This document shows, piece by piece, positions 1 to 8,657 of a stretch of DNA of 26,955 nucleotides. The first letter of the stretch is position 1; each line of letters opens with the position of its first letter. Both the position numbers and the translations under genes were made by a program. The stretch spans positions 1 to 26,955 of the forward strand of contig CAMZLC010000068.1 in assembly GCA_947311605.1 (NCBI GenBank), written 5' to 3'. Below the pieces are notes generated by a model. It searched no databases. It saw nothing but the letters and a program-made list of their open reading frames with translations, and had not been told where the DNA came from. The stretch comes from an uncultured Sulfurovum sp. Its GTDB lineage: Bacteria > Campylobacterota > Campylobacteria > Campylobacterales > Sulfurovaceae.

Positions 1-415
<415 letters not shown>

Positions 416-442
416 TGAATGGCTTGAACCATTGTCAGAATC

Positions 443-464
443 ACTTAAAATATCTATTTTAAGT
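443..464 (-). repeat. 10-bp hairpin in the 16S leader
   Basis: ACTTAAAATA at 443-452 is perfectly complementary to TATTTTAAGT at 455-464, leaving a 2-nt gap (in practice about 9 bp with a 4-nt loop). It lies 28 nt upstream of the 16S 5' end in the precursor transcript. It may aid precursor folding or processing; that role is inferred. Confidence 0.6.
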
Positions 465-473
465 ATCATCTAT

Positions 474-496
474 CTAATTTGTTACGAACAAATTAG
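474..496 (-). repeat. 10-bp hairpin in the 16S leader
   Basis: CTAATTTGTT at 474-483 pairs perfectly with AACAAATTAG at 487-496 around a 3-nt loop. It is adjacent to the hairpin at 443-464, forming a tandem structured segment just before the mature rRNA. Confidence 0.65.
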
Positions 497-544
497 TAAA
501 ATCAAAACCCAAAATAGACGGTTGATTGTTTAACTTATATTCGG

Positions 545-557
545 TTGTCAAAGATCA
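545..557 (-). promoter_or_regulatory. boxA-like antitermination site in rRNA leader
   Basis: On the minus strand this reads TGATCTTTGACAA, close to the bacterial rRNA boxA consensus (TGCTCTTTAACAA). It sits in the leader ~65 nt after the predicted transcription start, where a boxA bound by NusB/S10 would be expected. This is a motif match only. Confidence 0.5.
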
Positions 558-623
558 TAAACTTTCGTTTCACATTCACATCTCCAAGCCCTTTACTTAA
601 GGTCTCTGTGTTTGTGGACGCGT

Positions 624-652
624 ATTATAGCTGGTAAGTTTTTAAATGTCAA
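624..652 (-). promoter_or_regulatory. rRNA operon promoter (perfect sigma70 type)
   Basis: On the minus strand TTGACA (647-652), a 17-nt spacer and TATAAT (624-629) form a textbook housekeeping promoter pointing at the 16S gene. Transcription should start near 617. A perfect -35 box is notable because many promoters in this phylum have only a recognisable -10 box; the other promoters in this window fit that weaker pattern. Confidence 0.88.
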
Positions 653-711
653 GGGTTTTTGGGGGGAAATGTGAAATTTGTGGAAAAAAGCCTATTTCTT
701 CTCTTCGTCTT

Positions 712-729
712 TATATAATATATTATATA
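712..729. repeat. 18-bp AT-only palindrome with TATAAT on both strands
   Basis: TATATAATA at 712-720 is followed directly by its reverse complement TATTATATA at 721-729. A TATAAT hexamer therefore lies on each strand (714-719 plus, 722-727 minus) between the rRNA promoter and the YccA-like gene. No good -35 box accompanies either. Function is unknown and it could be chance in an AT-rich spacer. Confidence 0.45.
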
Positions 730-805
730 GTATGTAAACTTAATCTTTTTTTCACTCTCTTTTTATCTTTCTTGCATTAATCTAATTTGACTATACTTCA
801 TCTGC

Positions 806-811
806 TAAAAT
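806..811 (+). promoter_or_regulatory. candidate -10 box for the YccA-like gene
   Basis: TAAAAT at 806-811 lies 23 nt before the ATG at 835, and an AAGGAAA ribosome-binding site sits at 823-829. No convincing -35 box is visible. Confidence 0.4.
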
Positions 812-834
812 TAAATCATTACCAAGGAAACACA

Positions 835-1530
835 ATGGCACTCTATGAGAGAAACTATACAAGAACTGCTGATGGCATACATGCAGAAGTGGCGACAAGC
901 TCTTCTGTGGCCTTTATGAAAAAAACCTACCAGCTGCTTGCAGCCAGTATGATCGCTGCTGCTGCAGGTGCATTTGCTACACTCCCCTATGCAGAAACAG
1001 TGATGCAGTACCGATGGCTCATCTTTGGGTTTGAGCTCTTTATGCTTTTTATTGGGCTAAGAATGACCAGAAACAAGCCAGGACTCAACCTTATGGCACT
1101 TTTTGTGTTTACTTTCGTAACAGGTGTTTCACTCGTGCCTATGCTGGCACGTCTTATCGGTATGGGAAGTGGTGCTACTATCGGTACTGCTTTTCTCATG
1201 ACTTCTGTCCTTTTTGGGGCATTAAGCCTATTTGCTATTAACAGTAAAACGGACTTCTCAAGCTGGGGAAAACCCCTTTTTATTACCTTGATTGTGGTGA
1301 TCATCGCCTCTTTGATCAATATGTTCGTACTCCACAGTCCACTCATGCACGTAGTGATGAGCGCAGGTGTTCTACTGCTTTTTGGTCTCTTTACGATCTA
1401 TGACACACAGAACATCGCCAATGGAGCCTATGATTCACCCGTAGACGCAGCGGTCTCTCTCTATCTTGATTTTCTCAATATGTTCACTTCTTTGCTAAGC
1501 CTTCTAGGCATTTTTGGCAGTGACGACTAG
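835..1530 (+). CDS. Bax inhibitor-1 / YccA family integral membrane protein
   Basis: This 231-residue protein has about seven hydrophobic segments from residue ~25 to the C-terminus, the topology of the Bax inhibitor-1 (UPF0005/YccA/TMBIM) family. A conserved family region is visible in the last third (FTIYDTQNI, then DAAVSLYLDFLNMF), including the paired acidic residues near the end of the membrane core. Family members have been described as calcium-leak channels, and E. coli YccA modulates the FtsH protease; which applies here is unknown. The ATG at 835 is preferred over an in-frame TTG at 787, because AAGGAAA lies 5-11 nt upstream of it and the family begins with a short soluble tail. It stands alone, facing away from the 16S gene. 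Confidence 0.92.
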   Translation: MALYERNYTRTADGIHAEVATSSSVAFMKKTYQLLAASMIAAAAGAFATLPYAETVMQYRWLIFGFELFMLFIGLRMTRNKPGLNLMALFVFTFVTGVSLVPMLARLIGMGSGATIGTAFLMTSVLFGALSLFAINSKTDFSSWGKPLFITLIVVIIASLINMFVLHSPLMHVVMSAGVLLLFGLFTIYDTQNIANGAYDSPVDAAVSLYLDFLNMFTSLLSLLGIFGSDD

Positions 1531-1555
1531 ATTTATCGCCTTTTCAATCTAATTT

Positions 1556-1579
1556 CGATATAATCGCCAAATTATATCG
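1556..1579 (+). promoter_or_regulatory. secG promoter -10 box embedded in a 9-bp inverted repeat
   Basis: CGATATAAT (1556-1564) and ATTATATCG (1571-1579) form a perfect 9-bp inverted repeat around a 6-nt spacer. The left arm contains TATAAT (1559-1564), the probable -10 box for secG, so the predicted start near 1571 falls in the right arm. The layout suits an operator for a dimeric regulator, or a hairpin at the 5' end of the RNA; neither is proven. Confidence 0.5.
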
Positions 1580-1586
1580 AAAAAGA

Positions 1587-1606
1587 CGGGATCCGTGTGC
1601 ATCCCG
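1587..1606 (+). other. 5'-UTR hairpin before secG
   Basis: CGGGAT (1587-1592) pairs with ATCCCG (1601-1606) around an 8-nt loop, ending just upstream of the secG ribosome-binding site (AGAGGAA, ~1610-1616). It may protect the 5' end or affect translation; inference only. Confidence 0.45.
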
Positions 1607-1620
1607 AACAGAGGAATACA

Positions 1621-1968
1621 ATGACATCTACACTTATGATCGTTCAGATCGTTTTGGCAATCGTAATCACCATTGCCATACTTTTACAAAAGAGCTCAAG
1701 TATCGGCTTGGGTGCCTACAGCGGAAGCAACGAGTCACTTTTCGGTGCAAAAGGGCCTACCGGGTTTTTGTCCAAATTCACCTTTACGTTGGCGCTTCTT
1801 TTTGTGATCAACACCCTGGCATTAGGCTACTTCTACGCTCAAGAAAATACTGCATCAGTGGTTGACACTGTCAGTAGCACCAAGACCGCCATCCCCGCAA
1901 CAGCAGAAAAAAGCACACCTATCGCCCCGGCTGCACCCACAGCTCCTGCAGCTCCTGCAAGCAAATAG
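1621..1968 (+). CDS. secG: protein translocase subunit SecG
   Basis: SecG is the small accessory subunit of the SecYEG channel; the secY gene for the same channel is at 14655-15914. The 115-residue product has two membrane segments (about 4-22 and 48-67) joined by the family's conserved Gly/Ser-rich cytoplasmic loop (GLGAYSGS, then ESLFGAKGPTGFLSK). This matches SecG and is followed by an Ala/Pro/Thr-rich tail of ~45 residues with low complexity. The ATG at 1621 is chosen because AGAGGAA lies 4-10 nt upstream; an earlier in-frame GTG at 1597 lies in the leader hairpin and lacks a binding site. It is followed by frr and pyrE, an order typical of Campylobacterota. Confidence 0.95.
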   Translation: MTSTLMIVQIVLAIVITIAILLQKSSSIGLGAYSGSNESLFGAKGPTGFLSKFTFTLALLFVINTLALGYFYAQENTASVVDTVSSTKTAIPATAEKSTPIAPAAPTAPAAPASK

Positions 1969-1981
1969 CGTTGTTTTCCCT

Positions 1982-2001
1982 ATACAGACACTTGTCTGTA
2001 T
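1982..2001 (+). repeat. hairpin between secG and frr
   Basis: ATACAGAC (1982-1989) pairs with GTCTGTAT (1994-2001) around a 4-nt loop, 14 nt after the secG stop. No T-run follows, so it may stabilise the secG mRNA 3' end or act as a partial terminator rather than a standard intrinsic terminator. Confidence 0.5.
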
Positions 2002-2035
2002 GGCGTAATACGCACCGTACTAAGTAAAATTAGAG

Positions 2036-2041
2036 TAGAAT
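2036..2041 (+). promoter_or_regulatory. candidate -10 box for frr-pyrE
   Basis: TAGAAT at 2036-2041 lies 27 nt before the frr ATG. AAAGGA (2057-2062) is the ribosome-binding site. No clear -35 box is visible. Confidence 0.4.
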
Positions 2042-2068
2042 AGACCAAACTTTTTCAAAGGAACTAGA

Positions 2069-2626
2069 ATGCTTAATACAGTATACGATGATGCGAAAGA
2101 ACATATGGAAAAAAGTATGGAGGCGATGAAGCGTGAATTCTCCACATTAAGAACAGGAAAGGTCACCACTGCTGTTGTGGATCAAATCAAAGTAGACTAC
2201 TATGGCACACCTACACCCATCAACCAAGTCGGAAATGTGATTGCCCAGGATGCAACCACTATTGCTATCACTCCTTGGGAGAAAGGCCTACTTGGAGATA
2301 TAGAAAAGGCGATTCAGGAAGCCAATATCGGTGTCAACCCAAACAATGACGGTGACTTCATCAAGCTATTCTTTCCTCCTATGACCGTTGAGCAAAGACA
2401 TGAGATCGTCAAGCAGGCAAAATCCATGAGCGAAAAAGCCAAAATTGCTGTCCGGAATATCCGTAAAGATGCCAATGACAAGGTTAAGAAGCTGGAGAAA
2501 GAAAAAGAGATCAGCGAAGACGATATGAAGCGTGGTCTTGATCAAGTACAGAAGATCACGGATGAAACTGTCAAAAAAATCGATGAAGTGCTGGCCGCAA
2601 AAGAAGCAGAAATCCTGAAAGTATAG
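2069..2626 (+). CDS. frr: ribosome recycling factor
   Basis: RRF works with EF-G to split the post-termination ribosome and free mRNA and tRNA. The 185-residue length is standard. Family features are clear: the N-terminal helix with SMEAMKREFSTLRTGKV (residues ~16-32), the YYGTPTPINQVGNV segment of the beta domain, and the long C-terminal helices with VRNIRKDANDKVKK and DETVKKIDEVLAAKEAEI. The start has a good AAAGGA site 6 nt upstream. Its stop is one base before the pyrE ATG, so the two genes are almost certainly cotranscribed. Confidence 0.98.
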   Translation: MLNTVYDDAKEHMEKSMEAMKREFSTLRTGKVTTAVVDQIKVDYYGTPTPINQVGNVIAQDATTIAITPWEKGLLGDIEKAIQEANIGVNPNNDGDFIKLFFPPMTVEQRHEIVKQAKSMSEKAKIAVRNIRKDANDKVKKLEKEKEISEDDMKRGLDQVQKITDETVKKIDEVLAAKEAEILKV

Positions 2627-2627
2627 C

Positions 2628-3236
2628 ATGGACGTCGAACAGATCTACAAAGATGCCAATGCCCTGCTAGAAGGTCACTTTCTCCTCGCCAGTGGCAACC
2701 ACTCTGCACGCTATCTGCAAAGCGCGAAGGTCTTAGAGTGGCCTCAAAAAGCTGCGGAGCTCACAGATGCTTTGGCTGCCATGATCCGAAATGCCGGTAT
2801 CGAGGTGGATACGGTCTGTGCACCTGCACTTGGTGGGGTGATCGCCGGGTATGAGCTGGCGCGGTCACTAGGTGTACGCTCTGTCTTTGTAGAAAAAGTA
2901 GAGGGCGGTATGGCACTCAGGCGGGGCTTTGAGATCAGCCAAGGCGAAAAGGTCATCATCTGCGAAGACATCATCACCACAGGTGGATCTGCTTTTAAGG
3001 CAGCCGAGGCCATCGAGGCACTGGGCGGAGAGATCGTTGCTTTTGCTTCTCTCGCCAATCGGGGCATCTGCAAAAGAGTCGGTAGCACAGTGGATGCAAA
3101 ACACACATGTGCATTACCGGAGGACACTCCCCTCTTCGCTCTGGATGATTTTACCTTTGAAATGTATCCACCTGATGCATGTCCTCTTTGTAGTGCTAGC
3201 ATAGGAAAAGCTATCAAGCCAGGGAGCAAAGGCTAG
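2628..3236 (+). CDS. pyrE: orotate phosphoribosyltransferase
   Basis: PyrE converts orotate and PRPP to orotidine 5'-monophosphate in pyrimidine synthesis, in the cytoplasm. The 202-residue protein starts with the PyrE segment containing GHFLLASGNHS and has the PRPP-binding motif VIICEDIITTGGS at residues 109-121, plus APALGGVIAGYELAR at 65-79. The C-terminus has a PPDACPLC segment, seen in the long PyrE variants of Campylobacterota and some other bacteria. Only one base separates it from frr, so translational coupling is likely. Confidence 0.97.
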   Translation: MDVEQIYKDANALLEGHFLLASGNHSARYLQSAKVLEWPQKAAELTDALAAMIRNAGIEVDTVCAPALGGVIAGYELARSLGVRSVFVEKVEGGMALRRGFEISQGEKVIICEDIITTGGSAFKAAEAIEALGGEIVAFASLANRGICKRVGSTVDAKHTCALPEDTPLFALDDFTFEMYPPDACPLCSASIGKAIKPGSKG

Positions 3237-3257
3237 CTTTCCCACTTTTTCTTTTCT
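3222..3257 (+). terminator. weak intrinsic terminator candidate after pyrE
   Basis: GGG (3222-3224) and AAAG (3228-3231) can pair with CTTT (3237-3240) and CCC (3241-3243), with a 3-nt bulge, overlapping the pyrE stop. A pyrimidine- and T-rich tract follows. The stem is short, so confidence is low. Confidence 0.35.
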
Positions 3258-3298
3258 CTTCTACCCTTCTTTGACATATCCCTGACACAAAGATACGC

Positions 3299-3304
3299 TA
3301 TAAT
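3299..3304 (+). promoter_or_regulatory. -10 box for the macroglobulin-pbpC-rhodanese unit
   Basis: TATAAT at 3299-3304 lies 39 nt before the ATG at 3344. A TTGACA at 3271-3276 is 22 nt away, too far for a standard spacer, so the promoter probably relies on its -10 box. Confidence 0.55.
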
Positions 3305-3343
3305 CACAGAAACACCTTGAACTGTCTTGAAAAGGAGAATGAA

Positions 3344-6300
3344 ATGAGAAAATACTATCCAAATATCCTACTGTTTATACTACTGGCTATGCCTGTACTG
3401 CTTATGGCCAATGCCGCCAAGCCTCTGCACATTCAAAAAATTATCCACCACGACAGCAAACATGAGATTTCACTCTGTGCAGAAGTCGATAGATATTTCT
3501 CTGCGACAGACGGGGATACAGCCAAGCCCTCTATCACGCTGCTTCCTGATGATCACTTTGGCGTCACACTCTCCTATGATGAGATCTGTCTGACTGGCTT
3601 GAAGCCGCAGACAGACTATACTTTTACCATCCATCGGGATATACCACTGGGAGAGGTTACACTCGACAGGAGTTATACCTTCAGTAGAAAAACAGGTGAT
3701 TTCGCACCCTCACTTCAATTTAAGGACGGTGGATATATCCTGCCCGCCAAAGGAGAGATTACGCTGCCTATAGAAACAACCAATATAGATAAAATAGCTG
3801 TCTCTCTCTATCGCATCAATAGGGACAATCTCATAGGAAGCATCAATGATTACGGATTGTTTCAAACGCTCTCCAGCTATCGGCTTCAGGAGATAGGCTC
3901 ACAAGACGGCTATCTCCTGTGGGAAAAAATCCTCCCTATTCGCTCTCAAAAAAATCATCCCAAAACCACTGCTATCCCTGTAGGAAAATTTCTGACCAAA
4001 CGAGAACCCGGCGTCTATATCCTGGCTGCATCCCCTCTCGGGAAAAAGGGAGAGGAGGATGAGTATGCCGTGGTCACACAGTGGTTTATGATCTCAGATA
4101 TTGGCCTTTTTACACTGAAGGGTGCCGACGGACTTACGGTCCATGCCAAGCACCTCTCTGATGCAGCACCCTATACAAATGTGAAACTGGAACTGGTAGC
4201 AAAGAATAATGAGCTTTTGGGGCAAACCTTTGCGAAAGAAGGCAGGGCATCCTTCCCAGTGGCTCTGCTCAATGGAAAACGAGGGCTGCGACCCAAAGCA
4301 ATCTATGCGTATGGGAAGAGGGGAGACTTTACCGTACTGGATCTCTCCCGTCCTGCCCATGATCTCTCGGACAGAGGCGTAAACGGCAGAAAACCCCCTG
4401 TCCACTATGATGCTTACCTCTATAGCAACCGTGGCATTTTTCGACCTGGAGAACACATCCCCTTTCATCTTCTTGTGCGGACACCCTTGGGTGACGCCGT
4501 AGATGCACTGAAAGTCTCTGCCAAACTGTTTGATTCCCGAGAGGTGAAGGTGGGCGCACAACTGCTCACTACCGATACCTCAGGATATGCCGAAAGCTCT
4601 TTTGAAATTGCCCCTACCGCCAGCACTGGAAAATGGAGATTGGCTCTTTTTGCCGGAGGAGAAGAGCCCATAGGATCACTGCAGTTTCTGGTAGAAGATT
4701 TTATCCCGCCCAAAATCAGTATTGCTCTCCTCGACCCTCCCGAAAAAATCCTTCCACACCAAGAGATCAAGATCAAAGCAGTAGCCAAATATCTTACAGA
4801 AGAAGTGCTCCCCCATGCTGACGTGGAAGTCAGCACCATACTACACAGTACCCAAACGCCTTTCCCCGCCTTCCGCGCCTATCACTTTGGCAAAGCAGAT
4901 GAAACATTTGCCAATGAGATGTTGGAAACCCTTCATTTTCAAGGAGGGTCGGAAGGGAACATCACCATTCCGTTGACCATCAATCGGCGCACCAGAACTT
5001 CCCTGCCTACTGCAGCACATATCACACTCTCTGTCAGAGAAGCCGGAGGAAGACCTGTGCAGAAAACGGTGGATATTTTTTATGAGGACAAGTCCGCCTA
5101 TATCGGCATCAAGCCTGCTTTTAAAAACCACGCGGTAAATCTAGACACAAAGGCGCTGTTTGAGCTGATCTACCTCAAGCATGCCAAGCCTGCATCGGCA
5201 CTGCTTCACTATAGACTCATCAAAGAAGAGGTACTCTGGCACTGGCGCTCCGGAAACAATGGTGCATGGGAATATTACAAAACCTATAGCGACAACCATG
5301 AGATCCAAAACGGTACACTCTCTGTGGGGACAGATCCTTTGGTTCTGACACTTCCGATGCTCGACTGGGGCAGCTATCGCCTGGAGGTAAGCGACCCGAA
5401 AGGTATCATCAGCAGCTACCGATTTAGCAGTGGCTACGAAGAGAGTGTCAGCCGGGCTTCACCTGACAGGCTGCCGCTAGCTACAGACAAAAAACAGTAC
5501 CATAGAGGCGAAAAAGTAAAAGTCCAAATCACCCCGAAATTCTCAGGGCCACTTATGGTCTCGGTGGCGCAACAACGCATTCTGGAGACACAAGAGACAC
5601 AGGCAAAAGAGGGCGTGCCGCTCACATTGGAGTTTGAGGTCAAAGATTCATGGGGCAGCGGTGTTTATCTGCTAGGATCCGCCTTTAGGGCACAAAGCAG
5701 CACTTTAGGTGCCAGTCGCGCTATCGGAGTTTCGCATATCAGCATCATCGCACCCGAAAAACAGCTCAAACTCTCACTGACCTATCCCGACAGAATATAC
5801 GCATCCGACCAGCTCACAGTAATGGTTCACGCAAAAGAAAATCTTCATGAGCCCATACATCTCACGCTGGCAGCCGTAGATGAAGGTGTGCTCAACCTCA
5901 CAGGATACCCAAGCCCTGATCCCATCCATTTTTTCTATGGACAGCGAAGATTGGGTATGGAGATACGGGATGTCTATGGAGACCTGATCAAAGCCATAGG
6001 CGCACATGCCGCCTTTGAGGTAGGGGCAGGCGATGCGCTCGTAGCCGCACTCCACGACAGCGTGGTCAGCAACAAAAGAAGTGTCGTTGCGCTCCAGAGT
6101 AAGATGCTGACATTGGATGCAGAGGGCAAAGCAACAGTACAGCTAAAGGTACCCGACTTTCAGGGCACACTTCGCCTCATGGCAGTAGCGTGGAGCAAAC
6201 ACGCCGTTGGCAGTGCCACAGGCAAAGTGCTTGTCAAAGATCCACTCTCTACTGAACTTTATATGCCTTCATTTATGGGTCTTGGGGACAGATCCATTCT

Positions 6301-8653
6301 CACACTCCGAAGCAGTTTTGATGAGACACTGGCCCCTGGAACTTATCAGTTCACACTGCATACCCAGGGAGGCATCAGCCTCTCTCCCGAAGCATTCAGT
6401 ACAACAATTGGTAAAAGAGGCAATACCGTACAGCAAAAGCGCCTGAGCCTGACTGCCAACAGCCAAGAAACTGGCAGTATTACGCTTGAAGTGTTGCACG
6501 AAGGCATATCTATTGCAAAACGAAACTGGCAGATAGGTATCAGAGCGGCATATCCGCCAAGCTACGTCAGAAAGATAGGGCTGCTGCACAGAGACCAGAC
6601 ACTTGACGCTGCCGCATTTTCTCCCGCTGCCCCATGGCGCAATATACATGCACTCTCTCTGAAACTCTCAGGCATGCCGCTTCTGCCTGCCGCCTCTATC
6701 TCCAAAGAGCTGATAGATTACAGGGGAAGATGTGCGGAGCAGACCACCAGCCGCGCTATGCCATGGCTAGAGAGTAAAACAGAGGCAAAACAAACCCTCG
6801 TCAAGCGCGCCATAGAACGGCTCAGCAGTATGCAGAGGATCAGCGGAGGCTTTGGGCTCTGGAGTAGCAGCCAGGAGGAGACGTGGATTACCGCCTATGC
6901 GCTGGATTTCCTCACACGTGCCCAAGCCAAAGGCTATGCCGTACCGAAAAAAAATATCCAACAAGGACTCCGGTGGCTACAGCAGCATCTAGATCGCTGG
7001 AACAAAACCCGCAGGGTACAAGAGGCTGATGCTTATGCACTCTATGTATTGACACGCGCCAAAAAGATCCTGCTCTCTGAAATACACTACCATACAGAGA
7101 CACCACACAGCGCCATACGTTCTGCACAAGCCTGGGGACATTTGGCAGCAACACTTGCTTCTCTAGGAGAGAAGAAACGATCCAGAGAGATTTTCAAAAA
7201 AGCAATCGCCTCTCTGGGGAACTATCCTGCCGATGCCTATGCCCATTATGGCGGTCTTCTGAGAGACAAAGCCGCACTCGTCATGCTCCTCAAAGCCGCC
7301 GGCATGCACAACAAGGCAGAGGCTCTGTATGGCAGTCTGGCACTGGATCTCACACAGCGAAAGTATCTCAGCACCCAGGAGATGAGTATGCTTCTGCGTG
7401 CGGATCACGCGATAAATCTGCCCAAAAGCAAGATCACACTGGCAGTCAACGGCATCGTGCACAAACAAGAGGCAGCCATGACACTGAATGCCCCTACCCT
7501 CTCATCTCTGCCACAGCTCAAAAACCTGGGAAGTCAGCCTCTTTGGTATGACCTCAGTTTTATTGCTACCCCCGATCCTCTGCACTACAGTGCCCAGAAG
7601 AACAAAGGATTTCGGATCGAGAAAAAGCTCTATACACTGCAAGGAGAAGAGATCAGCCTCGATCAGCTGAAGCAGAACAGCCGGATCGCTATCGTACTCA
7701 GAGGAGAGATACAGGACAGGGCGATACACTATCCCCTCATTACAGATTGGCTACCGGCAGGATTTGAAATCGAAAACCCTACACTTAGCGGTATCGATAC
7801 CAGCAGTGCACTCACATGGCTTGGCGACAAAACGCCTGTACTTCACAGTGCTTACAGAAATGACCGCTTTGTGACAGCACTTCGCAGGGATGGCAATAAC
7901 AGTTTTGTAGCAGCCTATATCGCCAGGGCTGTCAGCTTGGGCAGCTTTACACTGCCCCCCGCCAAAATAGAGGACATGTATCAGCCCCACTATCGTGCCT
8001 TCAGTCCTTTTGCTCCCGAAAAGGTCATCATCAAAACAGCACAGGAAATGCAGCTGCCGACACAGCAAGCTGCCGTGACTCTCTCCCGAGAACAATCCAA
8101 GCCACTGAGCTCTGAGCGCTATGTCAAGGCAGCCCATACGCCAATCGGAGATCTGCATCACTACTCCCTCATGGAGATACACTACCTGCGTAATGGTATT
8201 TTCGCACAAGCAGGGTTGAATTTTGCACAAAGCAATCCTGCCCTTCATAAGCGTTTCTCTGCTTTTGAATGGTATCATCCACGCGATTCACGATCTGCCA
8301 ATGTCTATGCCAGACTCACACCTTTGCAGAAAAAGAATGTGCAACGCCTCTTGAGAGAAGAGAAACGCAGGTGTGGCGGTCTGGTATTGGCAGATTTCTA
8401 CCGGGTAAAAATCAAAGCACTGACCACACATGATCTGAAGAGATATACAAAAAAAGAGCTACGTATACTGAGGAACAGCCTGATCGCACGCTATGGACTT
8501 GCCTTCAAGGATCCTGCACTGACACGCATTTTCTCTGAGATACCCTGGTACCATCCCACAAAGATCACAGCCAGTGAGATTATTGACCGAAAAATGAATG
8601 ATCTGGAGAGAGCCAATATGCAGCTTATACTAAAAATGGAGCGGCAACACTAG
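3344..8653 (+). CDS. bacterial alpha-2-macroglobulin (YfhM-like) with C-terminal tandem YARHG-like domains
   Basis: This is a 1769-residue exported protein. Residues 1-24 form a signal peptide (hydrophobic LLFILLAMPVLLM, likely cleavage after ANA); no lipobox cysteine follows, unlike lipoprotein YfhM of E. coli. The long middle consists of macroglobulin-type beta domains, e.g. the segment with ATDKKQYHRGEKVKVQI. The thioester motif CAEQ is intact at residues 1130-1133, so the protein should form the reactive Cys-Gln bond used to trap proteases. The alpha-helical thioester domain follows. After the usual end of the family, residues ~1605-1769 hold two related repeats, each with an LRN(G/S)-I-A segment and a WYHP motif (near 1643 and 1735), which I read as YARHG-like domains. 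AAGGAG at 3332-3337 supports the ATG at 3344. The next gene, pbpC, is the classic partner and lies 4 nt away. Bacterial macroglobulins are thought to protect the periplasm from host or competitor proteases. Confidence 0.93.
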   Translation: MRKYYPNILLFILLAMPVLLMANAAKPLHIQKIIHHDSKHEISLCAEVDRYFSATDGDTAKPSITLLPDDHFGVTLSYDEICLTGLKPQTDYTFTIHRDIPLGEVTLDRSYTFSRKTGDFAPSLQFKDGGYILPAKGEITLPIETTNIDKIAVSLYRINRDNLIGSINDYGLFQTLSSYRLQEIGSQDGYLLWEKILPIRSQKNHPKTTAIPVGKFLTKREPGVYILAASPLGKKGEEDEYAVVTQWFMISDIGLFTLKGADGLTVHAKHLSDAAPYTNVKLELVAKNNELLGQTFAKEGRASFPVALLNGKRGLRPKAIYAYGKRGDFTVLDLSRPAHDLSDRGVNGRKPPVHYDAYLYSNRGIFRPGEHIPFHLLVRTPLGDAVDALKVSAKLFDSREVKVGAQLLTTDTSGYAESSFEIAPTASTGKWRLALFAGGEEPIGSLQFLVEDFIPPKISIALLDPPEKILPHQEIKIKAVAKYLTEEVLPHADVEVSTILHSTQTPFPAFRAYHFGKADETFANEMLETLHFQGGSEGNITIPLTINRRTRTSLPTAAHITLSVREAGGRPVQKTVDIFYEDKSAYIGIKPAFKNHAVNLDTKALFELIYLKHAKPASALLHYRLIKEEVLWHWRSGNNGAWEYYKTYSDNHEIQNGTLSVGTDPLVLTLPMLDWGSYRLEVSDPKGIISSYRFSSGYEESVSRASPDRLPLATDKKQYHRGEKVKVQITPKFSGPLMVSVAQQRILETQETQAKEGVPLTLEFEVKDSWGSGVYLLGSAFRAQSSTLGASRAIGVSHISIIAPEKQLKLSLTYPDRIYASDQLTVMVHAKENLHEPIHLTLAAVDEGVLNLTGYPSPDPIHFFYGQRRLGMEIRDVYGDLIKAIGAHAAFEVGAGDALVAALHDSVVSNKRSVVALQSKMLTLDAEGKATVQLKVPDFQGTLRLMAVAWSKHAVGSATGKVLVKDPLSTELYMPSFMGLGDRSILTLRSSFDETLAPGTYQFTLHTQGGISLSPEAFSTTIGKRGNTVQQKRLSLTANSQETGSITLEVLHEGISIAKRNWQIGIRAAYPPSYVRKIGLLHRDQTLDAAAFSPAAPWRNIHALSLKLSGMPLLPAASISKELIDYRGRCAEQTTSRAMPWLESKTEAKQTLVKRAIERLSSMQRISGGFGLWSSSQEETWITAYALDFLTRAQAKGYAVPKKNIQQGLRWLQQHLDRWNKTRRVQEADAYALYVLTRAKKILLSEIHYHTETPHSAIRSAQAWGHLAATLASLGEKKRSREIFKKAIASLGNYPADAYAHYGGLLRDKAALVMLLKAAGMHNKAEALYGSLALDLTQRKYLSTQEMSMLLRADHAINLPKSKITLAVNGIVHKQEAAMTLNAPTLSSLPQLKNLGSQPLWYDLSFIATPDPLHYSAQKNKGFRIEKKLYTLQGEEISLDQLKQNSRIAIVLRGEIQDRAIHYPLITDWLPAGFEIENPTLSGIDTSSALTWLGDKTPVLHSAYRNDRFVTALRRDGNNSFVAAYIARAVSLGSFTLPPAKIEDMYQPHYRAFSPFAPEKVIIKTAQEMQLPTQQAAVTLSREQSKPLSSERYVKAAHTPIGDLHHYSLMEIHYLRNGIFAQAGLNFAQSNPALHKRFSAFEWYHPRDSRSANVYARLTPLQKKNVQRLLREEKRRCGGLVLADFYRVKIKALTTHDLKRYTKKELRILRNSLIARYGLAFKDPALTRIFSEIPWYHPTKITASEIIDRKMNDLERANMQLILKMERQH

Positions 8654-8657
8654 CTGT

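Larger units (their letters stand above)
416..617 (-). other. 16S rRNA precursor leader
   Basis: About 200 nt lie between the predicted rRNA transcription start and the mature 16S 5' end. The leader is AT-rich, codes for nothing evident, and holds a boxA-like element and at least two perfect 10-bp hairpins close to the 16S. Such leaders usually carry antitermination signals and one strand of the RNase III processing stalk. The partner strand, downstream of 16S, is outside this window. Confidence 0.7.

Noticed and set aside
787..834. TTG start giving a 247-residue YccA-like protein
   Set aside because: No ribosome-binding site precedes it and it overlaps the probable -10 box; the ATG at 835 has AAGGAAA upstream.
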